13,600 nt of DNA from assembly GCA_002372015.1 (NCBI GenBank), contig DFIA01000005.1:1-13600 (forward strand), given 5' to 3'. The notes beneath the pieces are model-generated. The model was not told where the DNA came from. It worked only from the letters and a program-made list of their open reading frames with translations, and searched no databases. This DNA is from Bacteroidales bacterium UBA3709 (GTDB taxonomy: Bacteria > Bacteroidota > Bacteroidia > Bacteroidales > UBA932). Made by a program: the position numbers and the translations under genes. This document shows, one piece after another, positions 12,463 to 13,600 of this stretch; the first letter of the stretch is position 1; every line of letters starts with the position of its first letter.

Positions 12463-13599
12463 CTATTTCAATAATTTGTAGAAAGTTCCTTCATAGCTCT
12501 CTTCTACAAGCTCAGGATGGAATATGGCTATGAAGTCTTTTAAAAGCAAATCCGGATGAACCGGCGCAAGCTCGTAGTAGGGTGTTTGTTTCATGTTGCA
12601 ATAAATTACTTTCTTTTTTTTAAAGGCTTCAAAGAGAGAATTTCTTGGTTCTGATTTTTTGAGAGCATCGTAGGAAAAATCTCCGGAGAAGCTATTCAGT
12701 ATCCTCCAATAGTCGGCTTTGGCGCAGGTTGCATAAATCTTTTCAAACTCTATATTCACACCTCCTGTATTTTCGTCTTTGATAAGGTATTCTGCTCCGG
12801 CATCTCTGAATATCTGCGCCAGATGGTTTTTGCCGCCAACAGCATACCAATTGCCCGAATGCATTTCTCCGCTAAAAACTGTAGGGCGGTTTTGAGTGTT
12901 TTCGGCAAGCGTTTTCATATTCAGATAGTTCTTCTCTATTTTGGCAAATGTTTCGTTTGCAATCTTTTCTTTTCCTATAAACATTCCAATGAACTTAATC
13001 CATTCAGCTTGCCCAAGTGGTACAAGTTCTTTATAGCCAAGATGTGGTACAAGAGTAATACCGGTTTCTTTTATGGCATCGTAGCCGCCTCGTTTAAAGG
13101 GAGATATAAATATGATTTCTGGATTTGCTGCCATAATCAGTTCTTGGTCAAACGCGCCCTCATGCCCGATTTTTAGCAGAGTGCCGTCTTTTACCCTTGC
13201 GAGTATTTCTTTGTTGAATAGGTTCTTTGTGCTTGTGATGGCAGATAGGGAGCTTATGGCATCAAGTGCCGTAAAATTAGATAGTTGTAGTAGGGTCATT
13301 GCAATTGTCTTCTGCACAGGAACTTTAACTACCGTATATCCTGCAGGAATGAGAGTGGAAAAAATAGAAGAATCTAATCCCTTTGGTATTAGAGCAAACT
13401 GGTAGCCTACAGGCATTCTGTCGCCATCTTCGGCTTGAGGGTCTTGTATGTTTACAAGCCGTATTCCATCTTTAAGATATTCTACAGTAAATCCTTTTGC
13501 GTATGTGGGAAAAATTATTGCAGCTGAATCTGTAATTGCGGCAATGTCTGCTGCCGTTTCTGCTGATATTTTTGGGGTTGTGTTGCAGGCAGAGAGCGT
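12463..13599 (-). CDS. btuF: ABC substrate-binding lipoprotein, BtuF/FecB-like (5' end outside the window)
   Basis: The minus-strand frame enters from the right edge with TLSACNTTP. L-S-A-C is a lipobox, so the mature protein would start at that Cys and be lipid-anchored, with the rest of the signal peptide beyond the window. A periplasmic-binding-protein fold of the cobalamin/iron class III type follows: TIAMTLLQLSNFTALDA, the NPEIIFISPFKRGG strand, GQAEWIKFIGMFIGKE (the long linking helix), NRPTVFSGEMHSGNWYAVGG, and the C-terminal PYYELAPVHPDLLLKD then FHPEL. It would capture the ligand and deliver it to the FecCD permease. The partner genes lie on the same strand at 3475-4506 and 2541-3488, separated by the accessory region. 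B12 is inferred from the nearby cbi genes; a siderophore or heme ligand remains possible. The ATG at 13416 is internal, not the start. Confidence 0.87.
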   Translation of the reverse strand, partial: TLSACNTTPKISAETAADIAAITDSAAIIFPTYAKGFTVEYLKDGIRLVNIQDPQAEDGDRMPVGYQFALIPKGLDSSIFSTLIPAGYTVVKVPVQKTIAMTLLQLSNFTALDAISSLSAITSTKNLFNKEILARVKDGTLLKIGHEGAFDQELIMAANPEIIFISPFKRGGYDAIKETGITLVPHLGYKELVPLGQAEWIKFIGMFIGKEKIANETFAKIEKNYLNMKTLAENTQNRPTVFSGEMHSGNWYAVGGKNHLAQIFRDAGAEYLIKDENTGGVNIEFEKIYATCAKADYWRILNSFSGDFSYDALKKSEPRNSLFEAFKKKKVIYCNMKQTPYYELAPVHPDLLLKDFIAIFHPELVEESYEGTFYKLLK

Positions 13600-13600
13600 T

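Noticed and set aside
1..13600. tRNA, rRNA or retron/group II intron elements
   Set aside because: I saw no cloverleaf-like segment, no ribosomal motifs and no reverse transcriptase motif in any frame.

Overview
The window looks like a chromosomal piece of a Bacteroidales-type Bacteroidetes genome. The evidence is a CbiJ-CbiD fusion, AT-rich intergenic DNA, promoter-like TTTG / TAnnTTTG motifs instead of sigma70 boxes, and family choices such as a C39 peptidase beside an S41 peptidase, a SecB-like TA chaperone and IS4/IS256 relics. I cannot name the genus.

Layout. (1) 1-2448, plus strand: anaerobic cobalamin synthesis, with the tail of a CbiF/CobM-like methyltransferase and then a 686-aa CbiJ-CbiD fusion. 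(2) 2541-4506, minus strand: ATPase (btuD-like) and permease (btuC-like) of a B12/iron-type ABC importer. The matching lipoprotein binding protein (btuF-like) lies at 12463-13599 on the same strand and runs off the window. (3) About 8 kb of accessory DNA, 4507-12462, separates btuF from btuCD. It holds a decayed type II-like cas1-cas2 pair (plus strand), then a row of near-identical 35-bp direct repeats (5285, 5868, 6150, 6816, 7208), each pair enclosing one small minus-strand gene. These genes are a PD-(D/E)XK-like nuclease, two paralogous 67/75-aa proteins and an unknown 170-aa frame. Next come a C39 peptidase gene cut exactly at a repeat, its upstream partner (signal peptide, M23-like and S41 domains, C-terminal membrane anchor), an internally deleted IS256 element, a HigB-HigA-SecB-like toxin-antitoxin-chaperone operon with its own promoter and palindromic operator, a sixth half repeat (11757), an IS4-type transposase relic, and a 35-codon relic of a second btuC.

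How it fits together. The flanks form a B12 make-and-import locus whose importer operon has been split by foreign DNA. The insert resembles an integron-like cassette array: short identical repeats, one promoter-proximal gene per unit, all genes in one direction, paralogous cassettes, and a toxin-antitoxin system near one end that could stabilise it. It has no recombinase gene in the window and its repeat is not a classical attC. It begins directly after cas2, where a type II CRISPR array would be expected. I regard this repeat-bounded array as the best candidate for an undescribed system here.
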